Source: an uncultured Paludibaculum sp. (GTDB taxonomy: Bacteria; Acidobacteriota; Terriglobia; Bryobacterales; Bryobacteraceae). From it: a stretch of DNA of 64,000 nt. The position numbers were made by a program, and so were the translations under genes. The notes under the pieces were generated by a model. The model did no database searches and was not told where the DNA came from. It saw only the letters and a program-made list of their open reading frames with translations. Below are positions 1-7,933 of the stretch, in pieces; the stretch's first letter is position 1, and each line of letters begins with the position of its first letter. The DNA lies in assembly GCF_963665245.1 (NCBI RefSeq), contig NZ_OY762269.1, forward strand, positions 3,292,501 through 3,356,500, read 5' to 3'.

Positions 1-332
1 CGTGGTCAACCACTTACGCCGCGGTGGCGTCGCGCGAGTTTGGCCCGCTGGCTTTCGGGATCGCTTGTGCGGCCCGGGTTTCGTCGCCCTCATCTAGCTT
101 GAAAGTACGCCTGTTGCCGGCGACGCTTCATCATATCCCAATTCTTGTCCTGAAAATGCGATGGGAGAGTTTTCCCGGATCATCTCGCCGAGGCTCGTTG
201 AACTGGTGTGCAAGCCGGATGCAGCAGATCCGCATTCACGGCGAGAACGAATACCGAGTGTACGAGTACCTACGTGGCGGCTGGGCCTCGGCGACTCCTG
301 CAGAACAGATCCGAGTGCGTTCCCGTGCGAAC
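1..332. other. left-edge stretch without a supported gene
   Basis: Open frames exist on both strands but none shows a recognisable domain, a good ribosome binding site or a convincing codon pattern. The only protein-like signal starts just to the right, in the toxin fragment ending at 333. I see nothing else here. Confidence 0.4.
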
Positions 333-416
333 GAGGGGAAGGTCCTCGCCATCAATCCTGTAGATCAGTAGCCAATCCGGTTCGATGTGGCAGTCGCGGA
401 AGTGCTTCCACTCAGA
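333..416 (-). pseudogene. YafQ-type mRNA interferase toxin, C-terminal fragment
   Basis: Read on the minus strand, this stretch gives the C-terminal core of a YafQ/RelE-superfamily toxin: the short motifs FRDCHIEPDWLLIYR and TGTHSDLF, which in the family include the catalytic histidine and the terminal HSDLF. Only about 28 residues of the usual ~90 are present. Upstream in the same frame the protein changes into unrelated sequence that belongs to the dispersed repeat at 421-488, so the 5' part of the gene has been lost or replaced exactly at the repeat boundary. No antitoxin gene (DinJ/RelB type) is visible next to it. The family assignment is from memory of YafQ proteins; the truncation is seen directly. 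Confidence 0.7.
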
Positions 417-420
417 AAAT

Positions 421-488
421 GGAATTCTAGAGATTCTGGTATTGAATGTTTGCGCCAAAAAACGATCGTGACGGACCAGTGACGTCCC
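421..488 (+). repeat. dispersed repeat, copy A (core only)
   Basis: This is a ~70 bp segment beginning GGAATTCTAGAGATTCTGGT. It is similar to 4891-4960 and 10047-10115, in the same orientation. Only the core is present here; the ~230 bp left part shared by the other two copies is missing and is replaced by the YafQ fragment. The core contains short TGTC...GACA inverted ends, as some insertion-sequence termini do, but I cannot name a family. Confidence 0.6.
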
Positions 489-541
489 GATTTCCATGCC
501 AATCAGGGGCGGCGTGCTGCCATGCTGAGACCATAACCAAC

Positions 542-1531
542 ATGCAGACGCCGCCCAACTCATTGAACTGGTCCACACCTCCGAGAGTTCTCGTCTACGG
601 TGCGGGTGTCGTTGGAACTCTGTTTGCCTCCCGGCTGAAGCGTGCTGGTCAGGATGTCACAGTGCTGGCGCGTGGGAGGCGGCTCACCGATATTCGGGAG
701 CATGGTCTTGTTCTCGAAAATCAAAGTACAGACGAGCGTACCGTCACCCTGGTGACGGCCATTGACCACCTGGCACCTGACTCCACATATGACTTGATCT
801 TTGTCGTTATGCGCAAGAACCAGGTCGATGCAGTTCTGCCAGCGTTGGCTGCGGCACGCAAGGTGTCGACGATCTGCTTCATGGTGAATACCGCGTCTGG
901 CTACACCATGTGGAGCGAGGCAGTTGGGCGCGAGCGGCTACTCCTTGGCTTTCCGGGGGCTGGGGGCGTCAGAGAAGGTCCCGTCGTCCGCTACGCGTTT
1001 GCGCCCACATGGATGCAGCCGACTACGTTCGGAGAGCCAGCCGGGCAGGTCACAGCCCGCCTCAAGGCCGTACTGCGGATGTTTCGCAGCGCGGATCTAC
1101 CGGTTACCACCTGCTCCGACATGCGAGCGTGGTTGACTTCACACGTGGCGCTAGTCAGCCCACTGGCGAACGGCATCTACCTCGCCGGTGGCGGCAATTG
1201 CCGGTTGGCAAAGCAGGTAGACACAGTTCGACTGATGGTGGACGCGATCCGAGAGGGATTCGCTGTCGTGCGTGCGGCAGGTTTGAATGTGGTGCCCTTC
1301 CAACTTCGACTGGTGGAACGCACGCCGGAGGCGCTTGTTGTTTCCGCGCTGCGGGCGTGGGCAGGCACCGGCCATTTCGAGACGGTCGCTAAGGCACACG
1401 CAATTGCGGCAGCGGACGAAATGCGGGTCCTCGCCCACGAGTTTGCCTTGCTGGCCCGGACGGTCGGCGTCAGGACCCCCGCGATCGATCGTTTAAGAGA
1501 AGCGTGTGACATCTTTGCTCGACGACCCTAG
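542..1531 (+). CDS. ketopantoate reductase-like NAD(P)-binding protein (ApbA/PanE family)
   Basis: The 329-residue protein opens with a Rossmann fold, VLVYGAGVVGTLFASRLKRAG, followed by the typical TVLARGRR stretch that recognises NADPH phosphate in the ApbA/PanE family. The length fits the family (about 300 residues). The C-terminal half is the all-helical domain. PanE reduces 2-dehydropantoate to pantoate in pantothenate synthesis, but the canonical C-terminal signature is not obvious, and this family includes many dehydrogenases of other substrates. The in-frame ATG at 446 would add 32 residues with no domain and would run through repeat copy A, so the ATG at 542 is preferred, although its ribosome site is weak. 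It stands alone, flanked by decayed sequence. Family is fairly sure, substrate is not. Confidence 0.75.
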   Translation: MQTPPNSLNWSTPPRVLVYGAGVVGTLFASRLKRAGQDVTVLARGRRLTDIREHGLVLENQSTDERTVTLVTAIDHLAPDSTYDLIFVVMRKNQVDAVLPALAAARKVSTICFMVNTASGYTMWSEAVGRERLLLGFPGAGGVREGPVVRYAFAPTWMQPTTFGEPAGQVTARLKAVLRMFRSADLPVTTCSDMRAWLTSHVALVSPLANGIYLAGGGNCRLAKQVDTVRLMVDAIREGFAVVRAAGLNVVPFQLRLVERTPEALVVSALRAWAGTGHFETVAKAHAIAAADEMRVLAHEFALLARTVGVRTPAIDRLREACDIFARRP

Positions 1532-1598
1532 TGGGCATTTGCGCATCGGGCATCCCACTCGCACCAAGCATCTCGGCGAGGCAATCACCTGACGCCTT

Positions 1599-1623
1599 CC
1601 CGTTCCGCGGAAGGGGGAACGGG
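1599..1623 (+). terminator. hairpin downstream of the reductase gene, possible terminator
   Basis: CCCGTTCC and GGAACGGG form perfect 8 bp arms around a 9-base loop, 68 bp after the stop at 1531. No run of T follows, so it may be a processing or Rho-assisted end rather than an intrinsic terminator. Confidence 0.35.
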
Positions 1624-1845
1624 ACCGCCTTTCGGAACTTGTTGTAAGTATGTGTCTTATCAGTCGAGGAGGGATCCGCCAGTGCAGCCGCCCCGCTACG
1701 AACCCCGACCGTAAGGGCGGGGTCTCCGCTCGCTGCGAACCGCGCACGTCAGTAAGCGGGTATCGGTTCCGGGATCGTCTTCAATGGAGTGGAAGCCCGT
1801 GACGCAGATCCTAAGGGAAGAAGAAATCACCTACAACCTCTGCTT

Positions 1846-1903
1846 CGCAAGCCTGCTTCGTGGGGTATGCCTCCAGGCTTGCGGGCCGGCTTTCGAGCCG
1901 GCC
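1846..1903. repeat. two adjacent stem-loops, one with a TTCG tetraloop
   Basis: The first hairpin pairs CGCAAGCCTG (1846-1855) with CAGGCTTGCG (1874-1883), 10 bp perfect with an 18-base loop. The second pairs GGCCGGCT (1884-1891) with AGCCGGCC (1896-1903), 8 bp perfect closing a TTCG tetraloop. They abut with no spacer. No T-run follows. This resembles a palindromic intergenic (REP-like) element or a structured RNA, but no second copy is present in the window. Confidence 0.45.
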
Positions 1904-2178
1904 TCCTTCCCCAAAACCGCCGCCTGACCCCAAACCCCGTTCAATTGACTACTTCGCCCCACGGGAGTAATACCCCGTCCGAGCGCGAACCCGGGCACCC
2001 GGATGCGCCAGTCGCACCGCCGGAGCCAGTTCCACTCGAATGCGCCGAAAGGTGCCGGAAGGGGCGGGTGGCTGTGGATAGTACAAGGTATACCGAAGCC
2101 GGCTTCGCTCCAGAACCAGACGCAGCCCGCCAGGCTGTGCGGCGCTAAGCGTGTCGCCGTTCGCGGCCCGTCCCGATC

Positions 2179-2311
2179 CTACGAAATGCGATCCACCCCG
2201 GGAAAACTCGCCGGCCGGAACCGCGCCGAGCCCGGCGCCACCGCGCTGCGCGCCCCTTGTATCCGCCACTTCTCCATCAGTGCGGCCAGGTCGCGGGTCT
2301 TCATTCCGCAG
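2179..2311 (-). pseudogene. C-terminal fragment duplicated from the membrane protein gene at 3084-3668
   Basis: These 133 bp match 3084-3216, the 3' end of the complete minus-strand gene, with roughly 90% identity by eye. Translated on the minus strand the fragment reads MKTRDLAALMEKWRIQGARS and ends in VDRIS followed by TAG, against VDRVS and TAG in the intact gene. The similarity stops abruptly at the codon before the methionine, so only about the last 44 residues were copied or survive. There is no start site. Confidence 0.75.
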
Positions 2312-2360
2312 AGGCGCGAGTGTCGGACTGGTGGTGACGCGCCACTGCGCCGGCGTTACC

Positions 2361-2588
2361 ATGAAGGGGAAGATCGTGGACGACAACCGCATCACAATCG
2401 AACCCGGTAAAAGGTCCGGCCAGCCCTGCATCCGGAGTCTGCGGATCACCGTGTGGGATGTGCTCGGCTGGCTCGCTGCCGGCAAGAGCGAGGACCAGAT
2501 CATCAGCGACTATCCCGAGTTGGAACGGGATGACTTTCGGGCCGTCTATGAGTACGCCGCCCGAGTCGGGCGGCGCGTCGCTCTGTGA
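2361..2588 (+). CDS. DUF433 antitoxin-like protein, first copy
   Basis: This 75-residue protein carries the DUF433 signature: GQPCIRSLRITVWDVLGWLA followed by KSEDQIISDYPELERDDFRA. DUF433 proteins are small winged-helix-like proteins that often act as antitoxins (VapB45 type) for DUF5615 PIN-like partners. The longer frame starting at 2151 runs through the pseudogene fragment and is rejected; the ATG at 2361 gives the normal family start MKGKIVDDNRITIEPGKR. Its stop overlaps the GTG start of the next gene by 4 bp (GTGA), which indicates translational coupling. A second copy lies at 8521-8748, about 85-90% identical by eye. Confidence 0.85.
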   Translation: MKGKIVDDNRITIEPGKRSGQPCIRSLRITVWDVLGWLAAGKSEDQIISDYPELERDDFRAVYEYAARVGRRVAL

Positions 2589-2920
2589 AGTTGCTGCTGG
2601 ACGAGAACCTGTCCCGCCGCCTCGTCGACAGATTGGCCGATTTGTTCCCCGACTCCACGCACGTAGCACTGACAGGATTGCTCCAGTCTCCCGACATCAG
2701 CATCTGGGAGCACGCGAAAGCTGGTGATTACACCATCGTCACCGCGGACGCGGACTTCTACGAGCTCGCCACGACGTTCGGCCCGCCGCCCAAGGTCATC
2801 TGGTTGCGCGGCTGCGATTACCCGACCGCCGTCGCGGAACGACTCATTCGTGGCCAAGCGATCCGCGTGACGGAATTCCTGAACGATCCTGACCGGGCGG
2901 TTCTGATCTTAACGCCGTAG
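2585..2920 (+). CDS. DUF5615 PIN-like toxin
   Basis: A 111-residue protein starting with GTG and reading MKLLLDENLSRRLVDRLADL, then FPDSTHVALTGL, HAKAGDYTIVTADADFYEL and PPKVIWLRGCDY. The LLDENLS, the TADADF acidic cluster and the IWLRGCDY strand are the hallmarks of the DUF5615/Mut7-C-like PIN-fold family, the usual toxin partner (VapC45 type) of DUF433 proteins, predicted to be a metal-dependent RNase. All acidic positions appear intact (D7, E8 near the N-terminus, D75/D77 in the TADAD motif). Coupled by a 4 bp overlap to the antitoxin gene. This appears to be the one fully intact toxin-antitoxin pair in the region. Confidence 0.85.
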   Translation: MKLLLDENLSRRLVDRLADLFPDSTHVALTGLLQSPDISIWEHAKAGDYTIVTADADFYELATTFGPPPKVIWLRGCDYPTAVAERLIRGQAIRVTEFLNDPDRAVLILTP

Positions 2921-3083
2921 TCCCTCGTTATAGACCCGCCGAGTCCCACCAAAACGTCCCGCCAGAAGACCGCGCCCGGAAAAAGTCCAACCAATTTGCG
3001 TCGACCGGGACAGGGATGAAAAGGGGACGCCCTGTCACTGCAGATTTGCCTGCATACTGTTCCAGACAACACATTCCAGCACC

Positions 3084-3668
3084 CTACGAAACACGATCCA
3101 CCCCGGGAAAACTCGCCGGCCGGAACCGCTCCGAGCCCGGCGCCACCGCGTTGCTCGCCGCTTGTAGCCGCCAGTTCTCCATCAGCGCGGCCAGATCGCG
3201 GGCCTTCATTCCGTAGTTGTCCGGCAACTGACCATCATAGCGGGCAATCACCGTCGCCATCCGCAGCAACAGGCTCTTGGTCTTCTTGTGCTCCTCGGTG
3301 AACGTGAAGCAGACAATTCGGCTCACCGGGATGATGCCCAGATAGCGCCTGGTCAGGACCCCGAACGACCGGATGTTGGCCCAGTTGTGCCGGTGCTCGC
3401 GAAACGCGATCCGGTACGTGAATCCCTGGGCATCCAGCTTCAGCCAGGCAGCGCTCGGCAGGAGACTGGTGAAGAAGATGAATGCGCCAATGCCGGCCAG
3501 CAATGCCCAGAGCAATCCGCTGCCGCCTGCGCTCAGGCCCATCAGAGTAAAAACCGCGCAGGCCACCGCCAGAAACAACGTGCGGAGCCGCCCGGGATAC
3601 AGAATCCGCTCGCCAATCCCCTCACGGGCCGTTGGGAAAGGAGAGGGTTCTGAATTGGTGGGTGACAT
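3084..3668 (-). CDS. small membrane protein with PH-like domain, function unknown
   Basis: The 194-residue protein has two closely spaced hydrophobic segments at about residues 30-70 (LFLAVACAVFTLMGL and ALLAGIGAFIFFTSLL), then a beta-rich domain (WLKLDAQGFTYRIAFREHRH, WANIRSFGVLTRR, RIVCFTFTEEHKK) resembling the PH-like fold of bacterial membrane-anchored proteins of the YcxB/STM3941 type. The C-terminus is a charged helix (MKARDLAALMENWRLQA). The 3' end has a second, truncated copy at 2179-2311. No operon partner: the next gene upstream on this strand is the antitoxin at 3885, 216 bp away. I cannot give a role. Confidence 0.65.
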   Translation of the reverse strand: MSPTNSEPSPFPTAREGIGERILYPGRLRTLFLAVACAVFTLMGLSAGGSGLLWALLAGIGAFIFFTSLLPSAAWLKLDAQGFTYRIAFREHRHNWANIRSFGVLTRRYLGIIPVSRIVCFTFTEEHKKTKSLLLRMATVIARYDGQLPDNYGMKARDLAALMENWRLQAASNAVAPGSERFRPASFPGVDRVS

Positions 3669-3884
3669 CTGTCTTTAATCGGCAAACCAGGGCTACCCTT
3701 GAGTAGGGCATTCACCCGATTCGTCTCAGCAGGAACCCTGTGCGGGCATCCGTGAGAGGGGAAACGAAAACGGGACGAAACGGGACGGCCTGAGGGACCT
3801 ACACCCTCTTCCGTTTCCTGGTTAACTGCGAATTCGGTGGATGCGGCAGCGCGAACGGGGCCGCGCGACACCGGCCACAGGCTG

Positions 3885-4208
3885 TTAAGCCCATCTCCTA
3901 AGCGCGAGCTCAAAACGGACGCCCTCGGTTTGCAGCAGGACGGTTACGATGCTGGTGAGGTTGACGGCTGACGGGCTGCCCTTGGGCCCGAGCATGCGCA
4001 TGAGGCTCTTGGCTGGAATGCGGGTCCGCTTCTCAAGGTCCTGAAACCCAACGGTGGCATTGACGTAGTCGCGCAGCACCGCTTTGCCAGTCTGCAGGTC
4101 ACCGTTGAGAATGCACTCGACGGCCTCTCGCAGCAGCGCCTGCCGAAACTCCGGCTCCTCCTGGGCACGCTGGCGGATCGTCTCTTTGAAATCGTGGGTC
4201 AGGGGCAT
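3885..4208 (-). CDS. HigA-like helix-turn-helix antitoxin
   Basis: A 107-residue protein beginning MPLTHDFKETIRQRAQEEPE, with a helix-turn-helix in the second half (VGFQDLEKRTRIPAKSLMRM, then LGPKGSPSAVNLTSIVTVL). This matches the short HigA/COG3636-type antidote proteins that follow, rather than precede, their RelE/HigB-type toxin. The ATG at 4208 gives the normal family N-terminus; the ATG at 4253 would start inside the toxin gene. It lies 2 bp downstream of the toxin stop, so the two form one transcription unit. The antitoxin frame is intact while the toxin carries an internal stop. Confidence 0.8.
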   Translation of the reverse strand: MPLTHDFKETIRQRAQEEPEFRQALLREAVECILNGDLQTGKAVLRDYVNATVGFQDLEKRTRIPAKSLMRMLGPKGSPSAVNLTSIVTVLLQTEGVRFELALRRWA

Positions 4209-4210
4209 GC

Positions 4211-4549
4211 TCACTTCTCCTCTTTCTTGCGCCGTTTGTAATCGGCCCAGCATTCCTGTGCCTTCTGGATGTCTTTGTCCTGGTGATTCTTCGTCCCGCC
4301 GCCAAGTAGGATGACGATCTGGTCACCGTCCCGGCCAAAATAAATCCTGTAGCCAGGGCCGAAGTCGACTCAGTATTCGTAGACCCCGCTGCCGACACCT
4401 TTCGTGTTGGAGAAATTCCCCTGCTCCATACGCGTCAAGGCAATGGTGACCTTGGCCGCGGCGGCGGGATCGAGACGTTCCAACCAGCTTGCGAACCGTT
4501 TCTTGCCCTTTTCATCAATGTAGCCGCGCAAGGCAGGCATTTCTTGCAT
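4211..4549 (-). pseudogene. HigB/RelE-family toxin with an in-frame TGA
   Basis: From the ATG at 4549 the frame reads MQEMPALRGYIDEKGKKRF, then SWLERLDPAAAAKVTIALTR, MEQGNFSNTKGVGSGVYEY and then TGA at 4372-4370. Past the stop, the same frame continues as VDFGPGYRIYFGRDGDQIVI, LLGGGTKNHQDKDIQKAQ and a lysine-rich end, which is exactly the rest of a 112-residue 'addiction module killer protein'. Relatives normally have arginine here (EYRIDFGPGYR), so one C-to-T change turning CGA into TGA explains the stop. The residues lost include the GPGYRIYF core strand, so the 59-residue product should be inactive. Position, size and the 2 bp gap to the antitoxin gene identify the operon as higBA-like. 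Confidence 0.85.
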
Positions 4550-4567
4550 GGTAACTATTGTGTTACC
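4550..4567. promoter_or_regulatory. inverted repeat abutting the toxin start, likely HigA operator
   Basis: GGTAAC-TATTGT-GTTACC is a perfect 6 bp inverted repeat with a 6-base spacer. It touches the toxin start codon (4549-4547). HigA-type antitoxins bind such palindromes at their own promoter, so autoregulation is the likely function. Confidence 0.6.
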
Positions 4568-4660
4568 ACGAGCCAAGCCCCTGGACAGCGGCAGGGGCTC
4601 ATAACGGCGATGGCCTAACGGACAGGTTTGGAACCGGAAATCCTCATCTCCCCTGATCAC

Positions 4661-4960
4661 TTCCGAAGCACGAGGGACGTCCAGGTGTGTCACTCCGCGA
4701 ACTGCCGTAAAGATTTCCTTACTCGAGGTTCTGAATGATCTGCGGATCAGGCCAAGGTCAGCTTTGAGCAACTGCGCGCATTTCCCTTCAAGAAACTCGC
4801 ATGGCGGCTGCTTCCTCGCCAGGACTTCTGCTCCTGAGAAGAGCATCCCGTCAGTCTGGGGCGCTCCGGTCTGGTAAGGCTTCAGATATTGGAATTCTGG
4901 AGATGCCGATATTGAATGTCCGCGGAAAAAAGCGAGCGTGACAGACCAGGACGTCCACCA
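4661..4960 (+). repeat. dispersed ~300 bp repeat, copy B
   Basis: This segment aligns over its whole length with 9817-10115 in the same orientation, at roughly 80% identity by eye with few gaps. Shared stretches include CTTCAAGAAACTCGCATGGC and GAGAAGAGCATCCCGTC. The right-hand 70 bp is also present at 421-488. No intact open frame is shared between the copies, so it behaves like a non-coding mobile or IS-derived remnant. It contains no gene I can recognise. Confidence 0.7.
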
Positions 4961-5043
4961 TTCCGAGTCGTCCGAAATTCGCTGAGATGCGCCCTTCCGC
5001 GAACGCACCGGAGCGCCGGCTGGTCCGTGGCTTCTTCCTCCGG

Positions 5044-6612
5044 CTACAGGCCGAGTAGCGAATTGCCGGACGGTGCGGGCTGTTGCGCCAGGTCAGTGCG
5101 TTCGAAGAAGTGGAACATCAGCCACAACCCCAGCAAGGCGGCCGAGAGGGCCAGTCCGGCCAGGACGGCTCCGTTGGCAGGCAGCAGGTGAACCGCCCAC
5201 GGAGTCAAAGCCACGCCCGAATGGGCGACGGCCTCGCTCCAGAAGGGCCTCGGGAAGACGAGCGGCAGCAGGGGAGCCATCGTGAGCAGGACGAACGCCC
5301 CGCCCCGCCAGCCCTGGCCCCAGGAGAAGCCGACCGGCACCAGCGCGATCCACTGCAGGTAGAGCACTATCAGGATGAGCATCACCTGCTCGGCCAGCGC
5401 CGCGTGCAGCAGGTTCCCGCTGGGCATGCGAATCCAGGACGCGTCCTGGTTTGCCGCTTCGGCCACCGGGACGGACGGGCCATAGGCGGCCTCCGTGGCA
5501 CGCTCGAACTGCCAGTTACGGAAACGCGCGCTGGACTGAGCCGAGACGGCGTAGGGATTGTAGAACCGGCCGCCCAGAATGCGCTCCACGGGCGACTGCA
5601 GGCTCTCGCCCCACGGTGCCCGGATCTCCGGCGCGGCTCCGCTGGGAGATCGCTCCCAGAGCAGCAGCGGCACGTCGAGACGGTTCCGCCCAAACTGGGT
5701 CACCAGCCCGCCGCGGGCCAACGGCACCCACAAGGCCAGCCAGTACGAGCCCAGGACCAGCAGGAGAGCCGGCACAACGCGCCACGCCAACAGCGTTCGG
5801 CGGCCGACAGGCAGCGAGAAGACCCAGGAGACGCGGCGCCAATAGGCAGTGGAGAAGATGACCGCATAGAAGGCAGACAGCGGCCAATTGCCCATCAGGG
5901 ATTGAAACACCAAAACCGGCACGAATAGCCAGAACGGCCAACCCATCACGGAATTCCAGAATACGCGTTGCGGCCAGGCGCGGTGCTGCCCCGGCACGGC
6001 GGCCGCGGCTGGCTCCGGCCGCTCCGCGACGCTTGGATCCGGCGCGGTTTCATAGTTCAACGGCAGCCGCTGGGCGTGCCACCAGGCCAGGACCGCCGTG
6101 AACGCCACGACCAGCAGGTAAGTCCACCCCGGCACCAATCGCGGAGTGAGCGCCGCGGCCACAGCCAGCAAGGGCGTGGCGATCATTGCCGTGATGGCCC
6201 AACCGCGCGACAACTCCATCCGCCGGAACTGAACAAGCTGCCAGCACATCAGGCCGAACGCCATGGCGGCGGCCGATCGCAGGGGTCCCTGCGCCGCGGC
6301 GTCCAGGGGGTGTCCGGCCGCCAGCATCACGGCGACGATGATGATCTGCGGCCCGCAGAAGAGTGTCAACAGCACTGCCATGCGCGCTGCCCAGAGCGTG
6401 CGCGCCGGTATTGGCAGCGACATTTGATAGATGCCGGCCCGGCGGTGGCCCTCGCTCACGGCGAACAGCGCGGCGAAGATCACCTTGCCCATGCCCAGCA
6501 TGAAATCGTTATGGCTCAGCGCGGCGCTAACACTCAGGAGGAAAGTCAGACACAGCAGCGGGGCAACCAGCCGCCGTGCCGGATCGGCAAGAATCAGTTT
6601 CCAGATCAGCAT
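5044..6612 (-). CDS. ABC transporter membrane subunit (ABC-2-like)
   Basis: A 522-residue integral membrane protein with about eleven or twelve hydrophobic segments in two blocks, residues 15-180 and 235-510, separated by a soluble loop (about 300-390) rich in polar residues. It follows the ATPase gene by 12 bp and the GntR gene further up, so it is the permease of a GntR-ATPase-permease operon. Such operons (YtrABC-like) usually respond to cell-wall stress or export lipids, peptides or antibiotics, but the substrate cannot be read from the sequence. The protein is longer than most ABC-2 permeases and looks like two permease halves joined. Start ATG at 6612 is the only one with a sensible membrane N-terminus. 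Confidence 0.75.
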   Translation of the reverse strand: MLIWKLILADPARRLVAPLLCLTFLLSVSAALSHNDFMLGMGKVIFAALFAVSEGHRRAGIYQMSLPIPARTLWAARMAVLLTLFCGPQIIIVAVMLAAGHPLDAAAQGPLRSAAAMAFGLMCWQLVQFRRMELSRGWAITAMIATPLLAVAAALTPRLVPGWTYLLVVAFTAVLAWWHAQRLPLNYETAPDPSVAERPEPAAAAVPGQHRAWPQRVFWNSVMGWPFWLFVPVLVFQSLMGNWPLSAFYAVIFSTAYWRRVSWVFSLPVGRRTLLAWRVVPALLLVLGSYWLALWVPLARGGLVTQFGRNRLDVPLLLWERSPSGAAPEIRAPWGESLQSPVERILGGRFYNPYAVSAQSSARFRNWQFERATEAAYGPSVPVAEAANQDASWIRMPSGNLLHAALAEQVMLILIVLYLQWIALVPVGFSWGQGWRGGAFVLLTMAPLLPLVFPRPFWSEAVAHSGVALTPWAVHLLPANGAVLAGLALSAALLGLWLMFHFFERTDLAQQPAPSGNSLLGL

Positions 6613-6624
6613 GTCTTTGCTCCC

Positions 6625-7521
6625 TTACTGCTGCGCGCCTACGAACTCGATGAACAGCTCCTCCAACGGCACGCGCGAACAGCGCACCCCGTTCGAGCCC
6701 AGGCCCTGGCGGATACGCTGCTCCACCTCCGCCGGATCGCCCGCGAACACCGCGTGCCAGCTCTCGCCCTGCGTGCGGGCCCGCAGGCAGCCTGGCATCT
6801 CTTCCAGCACCGCCGCACTCGACACAGAGCCCTTCGACACCAGCGCCACGCAGTGCCGTTCGCGCAGTTGATCCAGATCGCTGTCGATGCGCACTTTGCC
6901 GCCGTCCAGCAGCACCACCCGTCCGGCCAACCGCTCCACGTCGCCCATGTGGTGCGAGGAGAAGAGAATGGCCGTGCCTTCGCGGTTCAGCAGTTCGATG
7001 GAGGTTTCCAGGAACTCGCGCCGCACCACGGGATCCAGGCCGCCGGCGGGCTCGTCGAGCACCAGCAACTCCGGCCGGTGGCAGACGGCTAGAAGCAAGG
7101 CTACCTGGCGCGCCTGGCCCTTGCTCAGATTCTTGATCTTCTCGCCGCGCCGCAGCCCGAAGCGCTCGGCCAACTGGCGTTCCAGCGCCTCGTCCCAGCG
7201 CGGGAACAGGTAGCGGTGGAAGTCGATCAGATCCTGGACCCGGGCCCACCCGGGCAGCACCTGGTCTTCGGCCACAAAGCCGATGCGGCGCTTGATCTCC
7301 ACCGCGTCGCGCGCCGGATCGAGGCCGAACACGCGCACACGCCCGGCCTGCGGCTTCAACATCCCCATGGCGATGCGGATCAGGGTTGTCTTGCCCGCGC
7401 CGTTGCGGCCCAGCAGGCCGGCTACCTCCCCGGCGGCCATCGAGAAGGTGATCCCGTCGAGCACCGGCACACCCTGTTTGTACGCCCGTTCGACGCCAAT
7501 GAACTCCAGAACGCTATTCAT
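6625..7521 (-). CDS. ABC transporter ATP-binding protein
   Basis: A 298-residue ATPase. Walker A GRNGAGKT is at residues 38-45, the signature is LSKGQ in place of the usual LSGGQ, Walker B is LLVLDEP followed by the D-loop AGGLD, and the switch histidine is in SSHHM. The C-terminal ~80 residues form the extra domain seen in the CcmA/YtrB type of exporters. The ATG at 7521 starts MNSVLEFIGVERAYKQG; the longer frame from 7593 lies inside the regulator gene and is rejected. It overlaps the GntR gene by 8 bp and precedes the permease by 12 bp, so all three are cotranscribed. Confidence 0.9.
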   Translation of the reverse strand: MNSVLEFIGVERAYKQGVPVLDGITFSMAAGEVAGLLGRNGAGKTTLIRIAMGMLKPQAGRVRVFGLDPARDAVEIKRRIGFVAEDQVLPGWARVQDLIDFHRYLFPRWDEALERQLAERFGLRRGEKIKNLSKGQARQVALLLAVCHRPELLVLDEPAGGLDPVVRREFLETSIELLNREGTAILFSSHHMGDVERLAGRVVLLDGGKVRIDSDLDQLRERHCVALVSKGSVSSAAVLEEMPGCLRARTQGESWHAVFAGDPAEVEQRIRQGLGSNGVRCSRVPLEELFIEFVGAQQ

Positions 7522-7933
7522 GGTTTTGCTCCGTTTCCTGCTGGGACGCCTGCGCGCCCTCGATTTCCGTGCGCGCTTCCTGCAGCACCTCAAGTGCTTC
7601 CTGCCAGCTGAGCCGGTCTAGAAACGCCTGGGTGAGGAAGCGGCGCGCGTGCTCTCGCAAGTGGATGCGCCGCTCGTCCGGACTCGGCAGCGGCGGCCGT
7701 TCCACGACAAAGGTGCCCCGGCCACGGACGGTCTCGATAAGCCCGGCGAGCTCCAACTCGTCATAGGCCTTCTTCACCGTCAGCGGAGCGATCACAAGCT
7801 CTTCAGCCAGATCGCGATGGGACGTGAGCTTGTCACCGGGCCGCAGCCGGCCTCCGGCGACCGCCTCGGTAATCTGCCGCATGATCTGGCGGTAGATGGG
7901 GACTTCGGCTCCGGGATGAACATTCAACTGCAT
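7514..7933 (-). CDS. GntR-family transcriptional regulator, YtrA type
   Basis: A 139-residue regulator with a winged helix-turn-helix at residues 10-78 (PIYRQIMRQI, GDKLTSHRDLAEEL, TVKKAYDELELAGL, GRGTFV). The remaining ~60 residues are helical and too short for the effector domains of FadR or HutC types, which places it in the YtrA subfamily. Members repress the ABC operon they sit in. The ATG at 7933 lies directly beside a 30 bp palindrome; the upstream ATG at 7951 is inside that palindrome and adds only six residues, so 7933 is preferred, although no ribosome site other than bases of the palindrome is available and the message could be leaderless. Confidence 0.88.
   Translation of the reverse strand: MQLNVHPGAEVPIYRQIMRQITEAVAGGRLRPGDKLTSHRDLAEELVIAPLTVKKAYDELELAGLIETVRGRGTFVVERPPLPSPDERRIHLREHARRFLTQAFLDRLSWQEALEVLQEARTEIEGAQASQQETEQNHE

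Larger units (their letters stand above)
1532..2178. other. intergenic stretch with hairpins, no gene
   Basis: No reading frame here has a recognisable product. It holds an imperfect palindrome at 1599-1623 just after the reductase gene and two adjacent strong stem-loops at 1846-1903, described separately. The rest shows nothing I can interpret. Confidence 0.5.
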
